From contig DEYP01000004.1 in assembly GCA_002364615.1 (NCBI GenBank), positions 1 through 64,000 on the forward strand: 64,000 nt of DNA. The letters are read 5' to 3'. Source of the DNA: Arsukibacterium sp. UBA3155 (GTDB lineage: Bacteria; Pseudomonadota; Gammaproteobacteria; Enterobacterales; Alteromonadaceae). How positions within the stretch are numbered: the first letter of the stretch is position 1; every line of letters begins with the position of its first letter. Below the pieces are notes generated by a model. It searched no databases. It saw only the letters and a list, made by a program, of their open reading frames with translations, and had not been told where the DNA came from. This document shows, piece by piece, positions 28,754 through 42,016 of this stretch. A program made the position numbers and the translations under genes.

Positions 28754-29383
28754 TTAAAGTGTGGTTTGTGCCAGCATCTGCTTAGCGGCTGCCACCAGTT
28801 TGCGACGTTTAAAAATAAAATTCAGCCGGCTACCGCCAGCCTGACGCCATAACACCGCAGCGCGAACTGCCGCTAACAGCAGCGCCCGGACTTTTTGCTG
28901 AACGGCAGCTTGTTTTAGTAAATCGGGTTGGCCATAGACCTGAATGCGGCTGCCCAGGCTGCTGATGCATTCACTGTAAATATCGGCAAGACGACCGACG
29001 ATGGTCTCGTCGGTGACCGAAAAGTGTTGTAGCTGACGCTCCAGCTGGCCAAGTTGTTTACCAAGCTCAGCCAGGTTCCTCTGGTTTTTATTGAGTTTGC
29101 GCTCAAGCGCCAGCACCCCAACCAGGTATCGGGTCAGTTCGACATCTTTTTTGGTATTGTCGCCCAGCTGGCTGATAATCAATTCTAAGCCGGCGGCAAG
29201 ATTTGCCGGATCATCGCCATATACAGCTAAGGGGGACTCCGGATTCAGGTTGGCGACACTGGCCAGTGCGGTGTGATAAAGCTCAGGCTGCAATTTGTTA
29301 TGTCTGGCCAGGTTTTGTAGCAAGCTGAGCGCCTGACACAGGCCAGCCAGACCAATAATTTGGTTTGATAAAGAAGGTTGCAT
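28754..29383 (-). CDS. hflD: High frequency lysogenization protein HflD
   Basis: A 209-residue all-helical protein, membrane-associated in Escherichia coli, where it binds phage lambda CII and affects the lysis-lysogeny choice; its cell role is unclear. The N terminus (NQIIGLAGLCQALSLLQNLA) and the ELTRYLVGVLALERKL segment are typical. It starts 2 bases after the mnmA stop, so it is surely co-transcribed and possibly translationally coupled. Confidence 0.93.
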   Translation of the reverse strand: MQPSLSNQIIGLAGLCQALSLLQNLARHNKLQPELYHTALASVANLNPESPLAVYGDDPANLAAGLELIISQLGDNTKKDVELTRYLVGVLALERKLNKNQRNLAELGKQLGQLERQLQHFSVTDETIVGRLADIYSECISSLGSRIQVYGQPDLLKQAAVQQKVRALLLAAVRAAVLWRQAGGSRLNFIFKRRKLVAAAKQMLAQTTL

Positions 29384-29385
29384 AG

Positions 29386-30489
29386 TTAGGTAATGGCCTC
29401 GTCGATAATGCCGCCGCCTAAACAGACGTCATCAAGATAAAATACCGCGGACTGGCCCGGAGTAACGGCTTTTTGCGGCTGATCGAATACCACCTTAATC
29501 TGGCCGTCAGCCAGGGGGGTAAGGGTGCAGCTGATATCTGTTTGGCGATAACGGGTTTTAACGGTGCAGCGTAACGGCTGCTCAGGGCCTTTACGGTCGA
29601 CCCAGTCTAACTGGCTGGCAAACAGACCATTGGCAAGTAATGCCGGATGGTCATGACCCTGAGCGACCAACAGCCGGTTTTGTGCTAAGTCTTTGCCTAC
29701 CACATACCAGGGCTCGTCACTGCCATCGCGCAGGCCACCAATTTTCAAGCCTTTGCGCTGGCCCAGCGTATGGTACATCAGGCCATCATGCCGGCCGAGC
29801 AGCTGATCATCGTCAATGCTGACAATATCCCCAGGCTGGGCGGGCAGATATTGTTGTAAAAAGTCTTTAAACTTTCGCTCGCCAATAAAGCAGATACCTG
29901 TGGAGTCTTTTTTATCGTGGGTAATTAAGCCTTGCTGTTCGGCAATCGCCCGCACCGCTGGTTTTTCCAGCTCACCTATTGGAAACAAGGTCTGGCTAAC
30001 GTGGTGTTCACTTAGCGTGTATAAAAAATAGCTTTGGTCTTTATTGTTATCCAGGCCGCGCAGCAGCTGCCAATGGCCATCATGCTGGCGGCGGCGCACG
30101 TAATGGCCGGTAGCGATGTAATCGGCTGCCAGTGCTTCGGCGGCAAATTCGAGAAAAGCTTTAAACTTTATCTCTTTGTTGCACATAATATCCGGGTTCG
30201 GAGTGCGTCCCGCCCGGTATTCCGCCAGGAAATATTCAAATACATTATCCCAGTATTCTGCAGCAAAATTTATTTTATGTAGCGGAATACCCAGCTTGTC
30301 ACAAACCTGCTGCGCGTCGTGCATATCCTCTGCTGCGGCACAGTATTCGTCATTGTCATCTTCTTCCCAGTTTTTCATAAACAGGCCTTCAACCTGGTAA
30401 CCCTGCTGAATTAACAAATAGGCCGATACTGAAGAATCCACGCCGCCGGACATGCCGACGATGACTTTTTTACTGCTGTTAGCTGACAT
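29386..30489 (-). CDS. mnmA: tRNA 2-thiouridine(34) synthase MnmA
   Basis: Thiolates U34 of tRNA-Lys, -Glu and -Gln. The 367-residue protein shows the ATP PP-loop GMSGGVDSS at residues 13-21, the catalytic Cys in [12 protein letters not shown] and the second Cys in [11 protein letters not shown] place the start at 30489 ([16 protein letters not shown]); an in-frame ATG at 30564 would add 25 unconserved residues. It is first in the mnmA-hflD-purB order. It lies 132 bases downstream of rluE on the same strand. Confidence 0.96.
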   Translation of the reverse strand: MSANSSKKVIVGMSGGVDSSVSAYLLIQQGYQVEGLFMKNWEEDDNDEYCAAAEDMHDAQQVCDKLGIPLHKINFAAEYWDNVFEYFLAEYRAGRTPNPDIMCNKEIKFKAFLEFAAEALAADYIATGHYVRRRQHDGHWQLLRGLDNNKDQSYFLYTLSEHHVSQTLFPIGELEKPAVRAIAEQQGLITHDKKDSTGICFIGERKFKDFLQQYLPAQPGDIVSIDDDQLLGRHDGLMYHTLGQRKGLKIGGLRDGSDEPWYVVGKDLAQNRLLVAQGHDHPALLANGLFASQLDWVDRKGPEQPLRCTVKTRYRQTDISCTLTPLADGQIKVVFDQPQKAVTPGQSAVFYLDDVCLGGGIIDEAIT

Positions 30490-30621
30490 TGCACCACACT
30501 GGCTGTGACCAAAATAAGGCGCGGAGTATAGCACTAAATTACGCGGTAAAAAAATCGTTATCACCAGCGTGGCTGCAGCTTATGTGTCTGCTGGCTGTTT
30601 TTGGCCAGCGCCAATATCAGA

Positions 30622-31245
30622 CTATGGTAAATTTATTACCCGGTATTCTCCGGGCGCTAACTCAGCTAACTGCCATTGCCCAATCTGCTGGCGCACCAGG
30701 CGCAATGTGGCAAAGCCAACGGCGGCGGTCATGCGCCGAACCTGACGGTTGCGGCCCTCGATGATAGTCAGGCTGAGCCAGCTGGTGGGGATGCTGGCAC
30801 GATAGCGCACTGGTGGGTTGCGTGGCCATAGTGGTGGCGGGGCCATGCGCTCAGCCACAGCGGGTAAGGTCGGGCCGTCATTTAGCAGCACGCCCTGACG
30901 TAAGCTGGCCAGGGCAGCATCACTGATCTCACCTTCAACCTGCACCCAATATGTTTTAGGCGCTTTATGTTTCGGATCGCTTAACTGATGCTGGGTCTGG
31001 CCGCAATTGGTTAGCAGCAACAGACCTTCGCTGTCACGGTCAAGTCTGCCTGCCGGGTAGACGTTTTTTAGGGTGATAAAGTCTGCCAGTGTAGTACGGG
31101 CCGGTGTACTGTTATCGGTAAACTGACTTAGCACATCGTAAGGTTTATTGAACAATACCAATAGTGGATTGTCGACTTTGGTCCTATTGTTTTTTTTGTT
31201 AATTGGCTTATGTTGCCTGTGGCGAAATGGCGCGGGTTGTTTCAA
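30622..31245 (-). CDS. rluE: 23S rRNA pseudouridine(2457) synthase RluE
   Basis: A 207-residue RsuA-type pseudouridine synthase without an S4 domain. The N terminus is basic, then [16 protein letters not shown], the catalytic Asp in [15 protein letters not shown] (about residues 80-94) and the GRNRQVRRM motif. This compact form matches RluE of Escherichia coli, which also lacks S4 and sits next to icd there; here icd is also next door, divergent. The target base is inferred from the family. Confidence 0.9.
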   Translation of the reverse strand: MKQPAPFRHRQHKPINKKNNRTKVDNPLLVLFNKPYDVLSQFTDNSTPARTTLADFITLKNVYPAGRLDRDSEGLLLLTNCGQTQHQLSDPKHKAPKTYWVQVEGEISDAALASLRQGVLLNDGPTLPAVAERMAPPPLWPRNPPVRYRASIPTSWLSLTIIEGRNRQVRRMTAAVGFATLRLVRQQIGQWQLAELAPGEYRVINLP

Positions 31246-31340
31246 AGCTATTTCCTATAAGTCACTTAGCGTCATGCGGCCGTGTCGATATTGCTGGCGC
31301 TGGCGCGCCTGTTTAAATCGACTTTATGCTGATATACTAA

Positions 31341-33710
<2,370 letters not shown>

Positions 33711-33731
33711 GCTACGCCAGGTGAACCTTCA

Positions 33732-33762
33732 TAAAAAAAGCAGGCATTAGCCTGCTTTTTTA
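33732..33762 (+). terminator. Bidirectional terminator between icd and cspD
   Basis: AGCAGGC-ATTA-GCCTGCT stem with A and T runs on the two sides; serves the convergent icd and cspD genes. Confidence 0.92.
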
Positions 33763-33811
33763 TTAGTAACTGCCGATGCCAGGTCGGTACAACTTGGAAA
33801 CGATGAAAACG

Positions 33812-34024
33812 TTATTCTTCGCCGGGGAGCTTAATATTTACAGCATGCAGCCCTTTAGGGCCTTCTGATAGATCGAACACTACATCCTGGCCTGCTTTTA
33901 GCGTGCGGTAGCCATCCATGCTAATGGTAGAATAATGCGCGAAGATATCTTCATCACGACCATCTTCACGAATAAACCCAAATCCCTTGGCATTATTGAA
34001 CCATTTTACTTTACCGGTAGCCAT
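33812..34024 (-). CDS. cspD: Cold shock-like protein CspD
   Basis: A 70-residue single-domain OB-fold nucleic-acid-binding protein with RNP1 (KGFGFI) and RNP2 (IFAHYS). The length and the C-terminal extension (KGLHAVNIKLPGEE) fit CspD, which in Escherichia coli inhibits DNA replication in stationary phase. The position divergent from clpS is the same as in Escherichia coli and many relatives, which supports the call. GAAGGAAGTAAGTAGT precedes the ATG. Confidence 0.92.
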   Translation of the reverse strand: MATGKVKWFNNAKGFGFIREDGRDEDIFAHYSTISMDGYRTLKAGQDVVFDLSEGPKGLHAVNIKLPGEE

Positions 34025-34216
34025 ACTACTTACTTCCTTCTCTAAGTTAGCTATATTCTGTATTCTAGAGTGAACTTGAAGGGGACTTGTTCAGCCCCAA
34101 TATCTACTGTAGATAATTTAAGCAAAGAGTCAAGCTGTTTGCAAAAATAGCGCGATTTTTTTACTAATTTTTAATATAAGCGCCTTTGCTGGTTGGCGCA
34201 GGCATGGCTATAGTTT

Positions 34217-34537
34217 ATGAGCGGTAAGCAAAATTTAGATACAAAACATGATGACCTGGCAGAGTTGACCCGACAAAAGGTAACTCCGCCACCGATGTAT
34301 AAGGTAATTTTGCACAACGACGACTACACTCCTATGGATTTTGTCATCGATGTGCTGACCCATTTGTTTAATATGCAGTATGAAAAAGCCAGTGAAATAA
34401 TGCTGAAAGTACATTACGAGGGTAAGGCGGTGTGTGGCGTTTTCACAGCTGAAATTGCAGAAACAAAAGTACAGCAGGTGCAACAATATGCGAAAGAGCA
34501 TCAGCATCCGCTGTTGTGCACAATGGAACGCGCTTAG
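34217..34537 (+). CDS. clpS: ATP-dependent Clp protease adaptor ClpS
   Basis: A 106-residue adaptor that recognises N-terminal Leu, Phe, Trp and Tyr and delivers such proteins to ClpAP. It shows the core [23 protein letters not shown] (with the NDD substrate-binding residues) and the pocket residues in [19 protein letters not shown]. The N-terminal tail is flexible. It lies 52 bases before clpA, with which it works. Aat and Bpt, which create such N-degrons, are encoded just beyond. Confidence 0.96.
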   Translation: MSGKQNLDTKHDDLAELTRQKVTPPPMYKVILHNDDYTPMDFVIDVLTHLFNMQYEKASEIMLKVHYEGKAVCGVFTAEIAETKVQQVQQYAKEHQHPLLCTMERA

Positions 34538-34589
34538 AAATGTCTTGGCATGGTCTGAAAGTGGTTCTCAGGGGTATTGGGAGTGAGCT

Positions 34590-36857
34590 ATGTTAAATAA
34601 AGATCTGGAACTGACGCTGAATTTAGCGTTCCGGTTCGCGCGCGAACGCCGGCATGAATACATGACGGTTGAACATTTATTGCTGGCGCTGCTGGATAAT
34701 CCGGCGGCCGGAGATGCGCTGAAATCCTGTGGTGCAAATATAGATAAGCTCAGGCTGGAACTGGCGAGCTTTATTGACTCTACTACACCCGTGTTGCCTG
34801 ACAGTGACGCAGAGCGTGACACCCAGCCTACATTAGGTTTCCAGCGGGTGTTACAGCGGGCGGTGTTTCATGTGCAGTCGTCAGGTAAATCCGAAGTCAC
34901 CGGTGCGAATGTGCTGGTGGCAATATTTAGTGAACAAGAGTCTCAGGCCGTCTATTTGCTGAAAAAAATTGATATAACAAGGTTAGATATCGTCAATTTT
35001 ATTTCGCATGGTGTGACTAAAACGGAAAAGCTTGAACAGCATGATGACAGTGGGCAGGAAGAGCTGACTGATTCGGTGCCGGAAGAGAGTAAATATCTGG
35101 AGAATTTTACCAGCAATCTGAATATTCAAGCGAAAAATGGCCACATTGACCCGTTAATTGGCCGTGATCGCGAAGTAGAGCGCGCGGTACAGGTATTGTG
35201 TCGGCGTAAGAAAAATAACCCGTTGCTGGTTGGTGAAGCCGGTGTTGGTAAAACCGCCATTGCCGAGGGGCTGGCGTATCGGATTGTGCAGCAGCAGGTG
35301 CCTGAAGTTATTGCCAATGCCACCATATATGCGCTTGATATGGGCGCATTGCTGGCCGGTACCAAATACCGCGGTGATTTTGAAAAGCGCTTAAAATCGC
35401 TACTCAAAGAGCTGGAAAAAGAGAAAGACTCCATCTTATTTATTGACGAAATTCATACTGTCATTGGTGCCGGTGCTGCCTCAGGTGGCGTGATGGACGC
35501 ATCTAATTTAATTAAGCCGTTGTTGTCCAGTGGCCGGCTGCGGTGTATGGGATCGACCACCTATCAGGAATTTAAAAGCATTTTTGAAAAAGACACCGCT
35601 CTGGTGCGGCGTTTTCAGAAAATTGATGTTACTGAACCCAGTGTGGAAGATACCACCCGGATATTGATGGGTTTAAAAGAACGATACGAGCAGCACCATA
35701 ATGTGCGTTATACCCAAAAGGCCATTCGTGCCGCGGCAGAACTGTCGGCAAAATACATTAACGAGCGACATTTACCGGATAAAGCGATAGATGTTATCGA
35801 TGAGGCGGGAGCCAGCCAGCGGTTGCTACCGGCTTCAAAACGTAAAAAAGTCATTAATGTTCCTGAAATCGAGCATATTATTGCCAAAATGGCGCGGATC
35901 CCGGAAAAATCAGTGTCAGCGTCCGATAAAGATGTGCTGGCGAATCTGGATCGCAACCTTAAGCTGGTGGTATTTGGTCAGGACGAGCCAATAGAAGTGC
36001 TGACTGCCGCTATCCGCTTATCGCGATCAGGTCTTGGCAATGAAGAGAAACCCATCGGTAGCTTTTTGTTTGCCGGCCCAACGGGCGTCGGTAAAACTGA
36101 AGTGACCAAGCAGTTAGCGAAAGTTATGGGGGTAGAGTTACTGCGCTTTGATATGTCCGAGTATATGGAACGTCATGCCGTCAGCCGGTTAATTGGCGCA
36201 CCGCCAGGCTACGTTGGTTTTGAGCAGGGTGGCTTGCTGACAGATGCGGTGTCTAAACATCCGTATTCGGTGGTGCTGCTGGATGAAATTGAGAAAGCCC
36301 ACAGTGATGTTTACAATATTCTGCTGCAGGTGATGGACCACGGTACCCTGACCGATAATAACGGTCGTAAAGTAGATTTCAGAAATGTGGTGCTGGTAAT
36401 GACCACTAATGCCGGTGTCCAGGAAACCGTGCGTAAATCTATTGGCTTTAAGCAGCAAGATCACAGTCACGATGCGCTAAGTGAGATAAACCGTACGTTT
36501 AGTCCTGAATTCCGCAACCGACTAGATGGTATTATCTGGTTTAAACATCTGGCAGCCGATATTATTCTGCAAATTGTGGATAAATTTGTTTGCGATTTAC
36601 AGGTGCAGCTGGATAAAAAGCAGGTGTCAATGGAGTTAACCACGGATGCCAGACAATGGCTGGCAGACAAAGGCTATGATCAGGCGATGGGAGCGAGACC
36701 TATGGCCCGGGTTATCCAGGAGCAGCTGAAAAAACCATTGGCCAATGAGATATTGTTTGGCCGACTGTTACACGGTGGCGATGTTAAAGTGAGTCTGAAA
36801 AACGATGCGTTATGCTTTGATTATCAGACCGAGCAGGATTTGGCCCTGATGGATTAG
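34590..36857 (+). CDS. clpA: ATP-dependent Clp protease ATP-binding subunit ClpA
   Basis: The AAA+ unfoldase of the ClpAP protease, 755 residues (Escherichia coli 758). The N domain (residues 1-140) binds ClpS. The first ATPase domain has Walker A GEAGVGKT and Walker B ILFIDEIH; the second has GPTGVGKT and VVLLDEIEKAH. The ClpP-docking loop region (residues around 610-625) carries an IGF-type tripeptide (KSIGFKQQ). A GGGAG ribosome site precedes the ATG. No clpP is present in the window. A terminator follows. Confidence 0.97.
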   Translation: MLNKDLELTLNLAFRFARERRHEYMTVEHLLLALLDNPAAGDALKSCGANIDKLRLELASFIDSTTPVLPDSDAERDTQPTLGFQRVLQRAVFHVQSSGKSEVTGANVLVAIFSEQESQAVYLLKKIDITRLDIVNFISHGVTKTEKLEQHDDSGQEELTDSVPEESKYLENFTSNLNIQAKNGHIDPLIGRDREVERAVQVLCRRKKNNPLLVGEAGVGKTAIAEGLAYRIVQQQVPEVIANATIYALDMGALLAGTKYRGDFEKRLKSLLKELEKEKDSILFIDEIHTVIGAGAASGGVMDASNLIKPLLSSGRLRCMGSTTYQEFKSIFEKDTALVRRFQKIDVTEPSVEDTTRILMGLKERYEQHHNVRYTQKAIRAAAELSAKYINERHLPDKAIDVIDEAGASQRLLPASKRKKVINVPEIEHIIAKMARIPEKSVSASDKDVLANLDRNLKLVVFGQDEPIEVLTAAIRLSRSGLGNEEKPIGSFLFAGPTGVGKTEVTKQLAKVMGVELLRFDMSEYMERHAVSRLIGAPPGYVGFEQGGLLTDAVSKHPYSVVLLDEIEKAHSDVYNILLQVMDHGTLTDNNGRKVDFRNVVLVMTTNAGVQETVRKSIGFKQQDHSHDALSEINRTFSPEFRNRLDGIIWFKHLAADIILQIVDKFVCDLQVQLDKKQVSMELTTDARQWLADKGYDQAMGARPMARVIQEQLKKPLANEILFGRLLHGGDVKVSLKNDALCFDYQTEQDLALMD

Positions 36858-36876
36858 GCTTTTGCTGGCTACCATG

Positions 36877-36905
36877 CAAAAACCCGGTATTAACCGGGTT
36901 TTTTT
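36877..36905 (+). terminator. Bidirectional terminator between clpA and infA
   Basis: AACCCGGT-ATTA-ACCGGGTT stem followed by a T run and preceded by an A run; serves both convergent transcripts. Confidence 0.92.
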
Positions 36906-36920
36906 GGTACTAAAGCTGAT

Positions 36921-37139
<219 letters not shown>

Positions 37140-37235
37140 TCAGCGTACTCGCCTCTATAAATTGGGTTTGAACCTTCAAAAAACTGCGCAGATTGTGCCG
37201 AAATCACAGCAATAAGTAAAGCAACAAGCGCTTTT

Positions 37236-37964
37236 TTAGGCAAAAGAGTGCCAATGTCCCCGAATAAAGCGTTGTTGTGGTCTGAATTCTGCCTTGTATG
37301 CCATCTTTTGACACGCTTCTACCAGATAACCTAAATAGACAAACGCTTTGTTATCCTGGCGGGCACGTTCCAGTAAATACATAATGGCCAATTTTCCCGG
37401 AGAATACTGTTGATACTGCCGGGCAAAAAAGGTGTACACCGCCGAATAACTATCGGCAAGCTCATCAATAATGCTAACACTGACCAGTTGTTGATCGTCA
37501 TAAATCTCTAAAAAACGGATACTAAGCCAGCTGCATTTCAGCATACCGCTAAGTTGCTCCTCAGTAGCCGGGTACATAATACCATCGTCATGTTTAAACG
37601 CGATATAAGCTGCAAACAGCGGATAATAGTCGGCAATATCAGCAGTGGTGACCAACCTGTACGCCAGATTGGCCCGTGTTGCTTTATTTTGTAACCGGCG
37701 CTGGCTACGCGATGGCTGCCATAGCGTAGGGTTTATCCGCACCGACTGACAGGCCTGGCAGGCGGGGCAGTGCGGTGTGTAGCTCTGCTCGCCACTGCGG
37801 CGGAAATTAAGGTTAAGCAGTTGTTGGTACAATTCGGGGCTAATTGGCTGCTCTGGCATCAGCACCACTAATTGTTCTTGTTGGCCAGGCAGGTAACTGC
37901 ACGGGCCAGGCTGCGTTAAACCAAAGCGTAACGGTTGTGTTCCTGCCTTAACATCGTCATTCAT
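37236..37964 (-). CDS. bpt: Aspartate/glutamate leucyltransferase Bpt
   Basis: Transfers leucine from Leu-tRNA to N-terminal Asp or Glu, creating an N-degron read by ClpS. The 242-residue protein has the N-terminal cysteines of the family (GPCSYLPGQ and CPACQACQSVRI) and the C-terminal GNAT-like fold (YLGYLVEACQKMAYKAEFRPQ). Older annotations call it an arginyltransferase. It overlaps aat by 8 bases, so translation is coupled. This enzyme adds acidic residues to the range of N-degrons that Aat alone cannot make. Confidence 0.93.
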   Translation of the reverse strand: MNDDVKAGTQPLRFGLTQPGPCSYLPGQQEQLVVLMPEQPISPELYQQLLNLNFRRSGEQSYTPHCPACQACQSVRINPTLWQPSRSQRRLQNKATRANLAYRLVTTADIADYYPLFAAYIAFKHDDGIMYPATEEQLSGMLKCSWLSIRFLEIYDDQQLVSVSIIDELADSYSAVYTFFARQYQQYSPGKLAIMYLLERARQDNKAFVYLGYLVEACQKMAYKAEFRPQQRFIRGHWHSFA

Positions 37965-38673
37965 TCCGCAAGCTCAGGGTAGTGGGTTGCCAGTGACCGG
38001 CAGGACTGCTTATTTTCACCTGCTGTTGCAGCAAGTTTAAGTAATGCGATCTGCTCATCGTTTCTGCTCCTAGCTGTTGTAAAAACGGGTTAGGGAGTTG
38101 ACAGTCAATCCAGCCAGGGGCGAAATGACGAATATGTTGCTGCAATGCCAGTAGTGCGAATTTTGCTGCGTCAGGCACCCGGTTAAACATCGATTCACCA
38201 CAAAATAATCCACCGACTGCAATACCGTACAAGCCACCGACCAGTTCTGAGTGCTGCCACACTTCGATACTGTGAGCATGGCCTTGCTGATGCAGGCGCT
38301 GATACGCGTGTTGCATCGGTGGCAGTATCCAGGTGTGGGGCTGATTTTTGCGCGGGGCAGCGCAACCTTGTATAACTTCGCTAAACGCCTGATTCAGGGT
38401 AAGCGACAGTTCACCGCGCTGCCATTTTTTGCGCAAAGTACGGTTAAATTTAATGCTATCGGGACTAAATACAGCCCGGGCAGCGGGGCTCCACCACAAT
38501 AAAGGGTCGCCCTCGCTGAACCAGGGAAAAATACTACTTTGATATGCCAGCAGCAGTCGGTCTGCAGACAAGTCGCCACCCATTGCCAGCAAACCATCAG
38601 GTTGCGACAACGCCTGTTCAACGGGCGGAAACGTCAATTGAACAGGGTCAAGTTCCGGCAAATAGATGGCCAT
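37957..38673 (-). CDS. aat: Leucyl/phenylalanyl-tRNA-protein transferase
   Basis: Adds Leu or Phe from aminoacyl-tRNA to N-terminal Lys or Arg, making primary N-degrons for ClpS/ClpAP. The 238-residue protein shows DGLLAMGGDLSADRLLLAY, IFPWFSEGDPLLWWSP and the GGLYGIAVGGLFCGESMF motif of the active-site region. It starts 7 bases after the trxB stop and its end overlaps bpt. Confidence 0.96.
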   Translation of the reverse strand: MAIYLPELDPVQLTFPPVEQALSQPDGLLAMGGDLSADRLLLAYQSSIFPWFSEGDPLLWWSPAARAVFSPDSIKFNRTLRKKWQRGELSLTLNQAFSEVIQGCAAPRKNQPHTWILPPMQHAYQRLHQQGHAHSIEVWQHSELVGGLYGIAVGGLFCGESMFNRVPDAAKFALLALQQHIRHFAPGWIDCQLPNPFLQQLGAETMSRSHYLNLLQQQVKISSPAGHWQPTTLSLRNE

Positions 38674-38680
38674 AGCAGGG

Positions 38681-40015
<1,335 letters not shown>

Positions 40016-41557
40016 ATGAAAACAACTAAAAACCTCTTAGTACTTGGTGTCAGCAGTTGCTTTGCCCTCACTTTAACTGCTCAGGCCGTCGCAAACAGCC
40101 TGATTGACGAAAATAACGACACTGACCGCTATATTATTAAATTTAAGCCGACTGCAGCGGTAATGAGCAGCAACAATGGCCAGAATACGTTTTCAACGCA
40201 GCAGGCAGAAACGGTTTTACGCGGCCATCGGGTCGACGCTGTTATGCACTTAAAATCAGCCAACGCCAGTGTGGCGAAGTTATCAGCCAAACAGTTAAAG
40301 GCGCTGCAAGCCAACCCTAATGTCGAATATATTGAACAAGACGCTAAGCGTTACCTGATGGATGTCATCAGTCCCATGGCGCAATCGACGCCTTACGGTA
40401 TTAATATGGTACAAGCAAATCAGGTAAGCGATAGCAGTGCGGGCAACATTAAAGTCTGTGTTATTGATACCGGCTATACCTCAGGCCATGAAGATTTACA
40501 AAGCTCTGGTGTTACCGGCTTTGCTTTTTCAGGCCATGGTAACTGGTTTTCAGATGGTAATGGTCACGGAACTCACGTTGCTGGCACCATGGTAGCGCTG
40601 GATAATAATTCTGGTGTAGTAGGGACCATAGGTTCTGGCCAGGCAGGGGTGCATATCGTTAAGATTTTCAACGATTCAGGAAACTGGACCTTTGCTTCTA
40701 ATCTGGTTCAGGCTATTCAGTCGTGTAAAGACGCCGGTGCCAAAGTGGTGAACATGAGTCTGGGAGGTGGTTCTTCAAACCAGACTGAAAATAACGCTAT
40801 GACCAATTTTTATAACGGCGGTATGTTGCTGGTTGCCGCGGCAGGTAACTCGGGTAATACCAGCTTGTCGTACCCGGCATCATATAATGGCGTAGTGTCG
40901 GTTGCGGCGGTAGATTCAAACCGTAATCTGGCCAGCTTCTCGCAGCGTAACTCGCAGGTAGAGATAGCTGGTCCTGGGGTGAATGTCAGTTCAACCTGGC
41001 GCAATGGCGGTTACAACAGCATTAGCGGCACGTCTATGGCCTCACCACACGTAGCAGGGGTGGCTGCATTAGTCTGGAGTAACCATCCATCATGTAGCGC
41101 GGCACAAATTCGCAATGTGTTAAATGTAACGGCGCAGGACCGCGGCGCGGCCGGTCGTGACAACTCGTATGGCTTTGGCATAGTACAGGCAAAAGCTGCC
41201 GACGACTTCATTACCAACAATGGCTGTGACGGTAGCGGTGGTGGTGGCGGTACGCCTCCTGGTGGTGGTGCAACCTTCCCGAACCTGTCGGCTTCTACCG
41301 GTCAGTGGTTGCGGGGCAGTTACGATATCCCGTCCGGCGTGTCACAGCTTACCTTCCAAATCTCTGGCGGCAGCGGTGATGCAGACCTGTATGTACGCTA
41401 TGGCAGCCAGCCAAGCACCAGTGCCTACACTTGTCGGCCATATTTAAATGGCAATAATGAAGTGTGTACTATTAACAACCCGCAAGCTGGTACCTGGCAT
41501 GTGGGCATCCGTGCCTACACGGCCTTCAGTGGTGTTACCTATAGCTATCAGTACTAA
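40016..41557 (+). CDS. Secreted subtilisin-like S8 serine protease with PPC domain
   Basis: A 513-residue exported protease: signal peptide (about residues 1-26), inhibitor-I9-like propeptide (about 37-112), S8 catalytic domain with Asp151 (VIDTGY), His184 (GHGTHVAGT), oxyanion Asn278 (AAGNSG) and Ser340 (GTSMASPHVAG), a Gly/Pro linker (GGGGGTPPGGG) and a C-terminal PPC domain (about 430-513, ending TYSYQY). Such PPC domains are usually cleaved off or aid secretion through the type II system. It is probably an extracellular scavenging enzyme. A fragment of a second PPC gene lies 2.5 kb downstream. Confidence 0.93.
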   Translation: MKTTKNLLVLGVSSCFALTLTAQAVANSLIDENNDTDRYIIKFKPTAAVMSSNNGQNTFSTQQAETVLRGHRVDAVMHLKSANASVAKLSAKQLKALQANPNVEYIEQDAKRYLMDVISPMAQSTPYGINMVQANQVSDSSAGNIKVCVIDTGYTSGHEDLQSSGVTGFAFSGHGNWFSDGNGHGTHVAGTMVALDNNSGVVGTIGSGQAGVHIVKIFNDSGNWTFASNLVQAIQSCKDAGAKVVNMSLGGGSSNQTENNAMTNFYNGGMLLVAAAGNSGNTSLSYPASYNGVVSVAAVDSNRNLASFSQRNSQVEIAGPGVNVSSTWRNGGYNSISGTSMASPHVAGVAALVWSNHPSCSAAQIRNVLNVTAQDRGAAGRDNSYGFGIVQAKAADDFITNNGCDGSGGGGGTPPGGGATFPNLSASTGQWLRGSYDIPSGVSQLTFQISGGSGDADLYVRYGSQPSTSAYTCRPYLNGNNEVCTINNPQAGTWHVGIRAYTAFSGVTYSYQY

Positions 41558-41585
41558 GCTATAACGTACTATTAAAACTGTTGTT

Positions 41586-41613
41586 AAAGGGCTGCGCCAG
41601 CAGCCCTTTTTAT
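41586..41613 (+). terminator. Terminator after the subtilase gene
   Basis: AAAGGGCTG-CGCCAG-CAGCCCTTT stem followed by TTTAT. Confidence 0.88.
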
Positions 41614-41728
41614 TTGTAAACCAAAATGTTTCTAATTTATTTACCAGCCATTCACTGCTAGTATCGCCACAATTTTTGCACTGTAAAAAGGAACTTAGTT
41701 TGTTGAGTGGCAAATATTATCATGATGC

Positions 41729-42016
41729 AAGCAGGCTGAAATTAAACTGGAAAGCTTTGAATTTACCAAGTACGGGGTAATAGACGGCGAAATTACTGAT
41801 ATCTCTACCGATGCCGTAGAGCTGGAAGGAGTGGGCCTGGTATTTCCTATTGAAAGTGAAATTTAAACAGCACAGCATTAAAGCCGGTAATAAAACTGTG
41901 CCATTAGGCTCGGGTATGGCAGTCACGATAGAAGTAAAAACCGGCCAGCGCAGGATTATAGAATTTTATTATCACCAGTGATTAAAGCGGTGGATGAAGG
42001 GGTAAGGGAGCAATGA
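41729..42016 (+). pseudogene. HlyD-type type I secretion adaptor, 3' remnant with two frameshifts
   Basis: Three consecutive frames together rebuild the C terminus of an HlyD-family membrane fusion protein. The first gives AEIKLESFEFTKYG...GLVFP up to a stop at about 41865. The next gives SIKAGNKTVPLGSGMAVTIE...TGQRRIIEF, and the last VIKAVDEGVREQ with a stop at 42014-42016. Escherichia coli HlyD ends with the matching blocks FPFTRYG, GNKNIPLSSGMAVTAEIKTG and TESLRER. The N-terminal three quarters are gone and no HlyB-like ABC transporter is nearby, so the secretion system is dead here. Confidence 0.85.

Noticed and set aside
41720-41926. A 68-codon minus-strand frame
   Set aside because: It is the antisense of the HlyD remnant, whose plus-strand frames match a known family.
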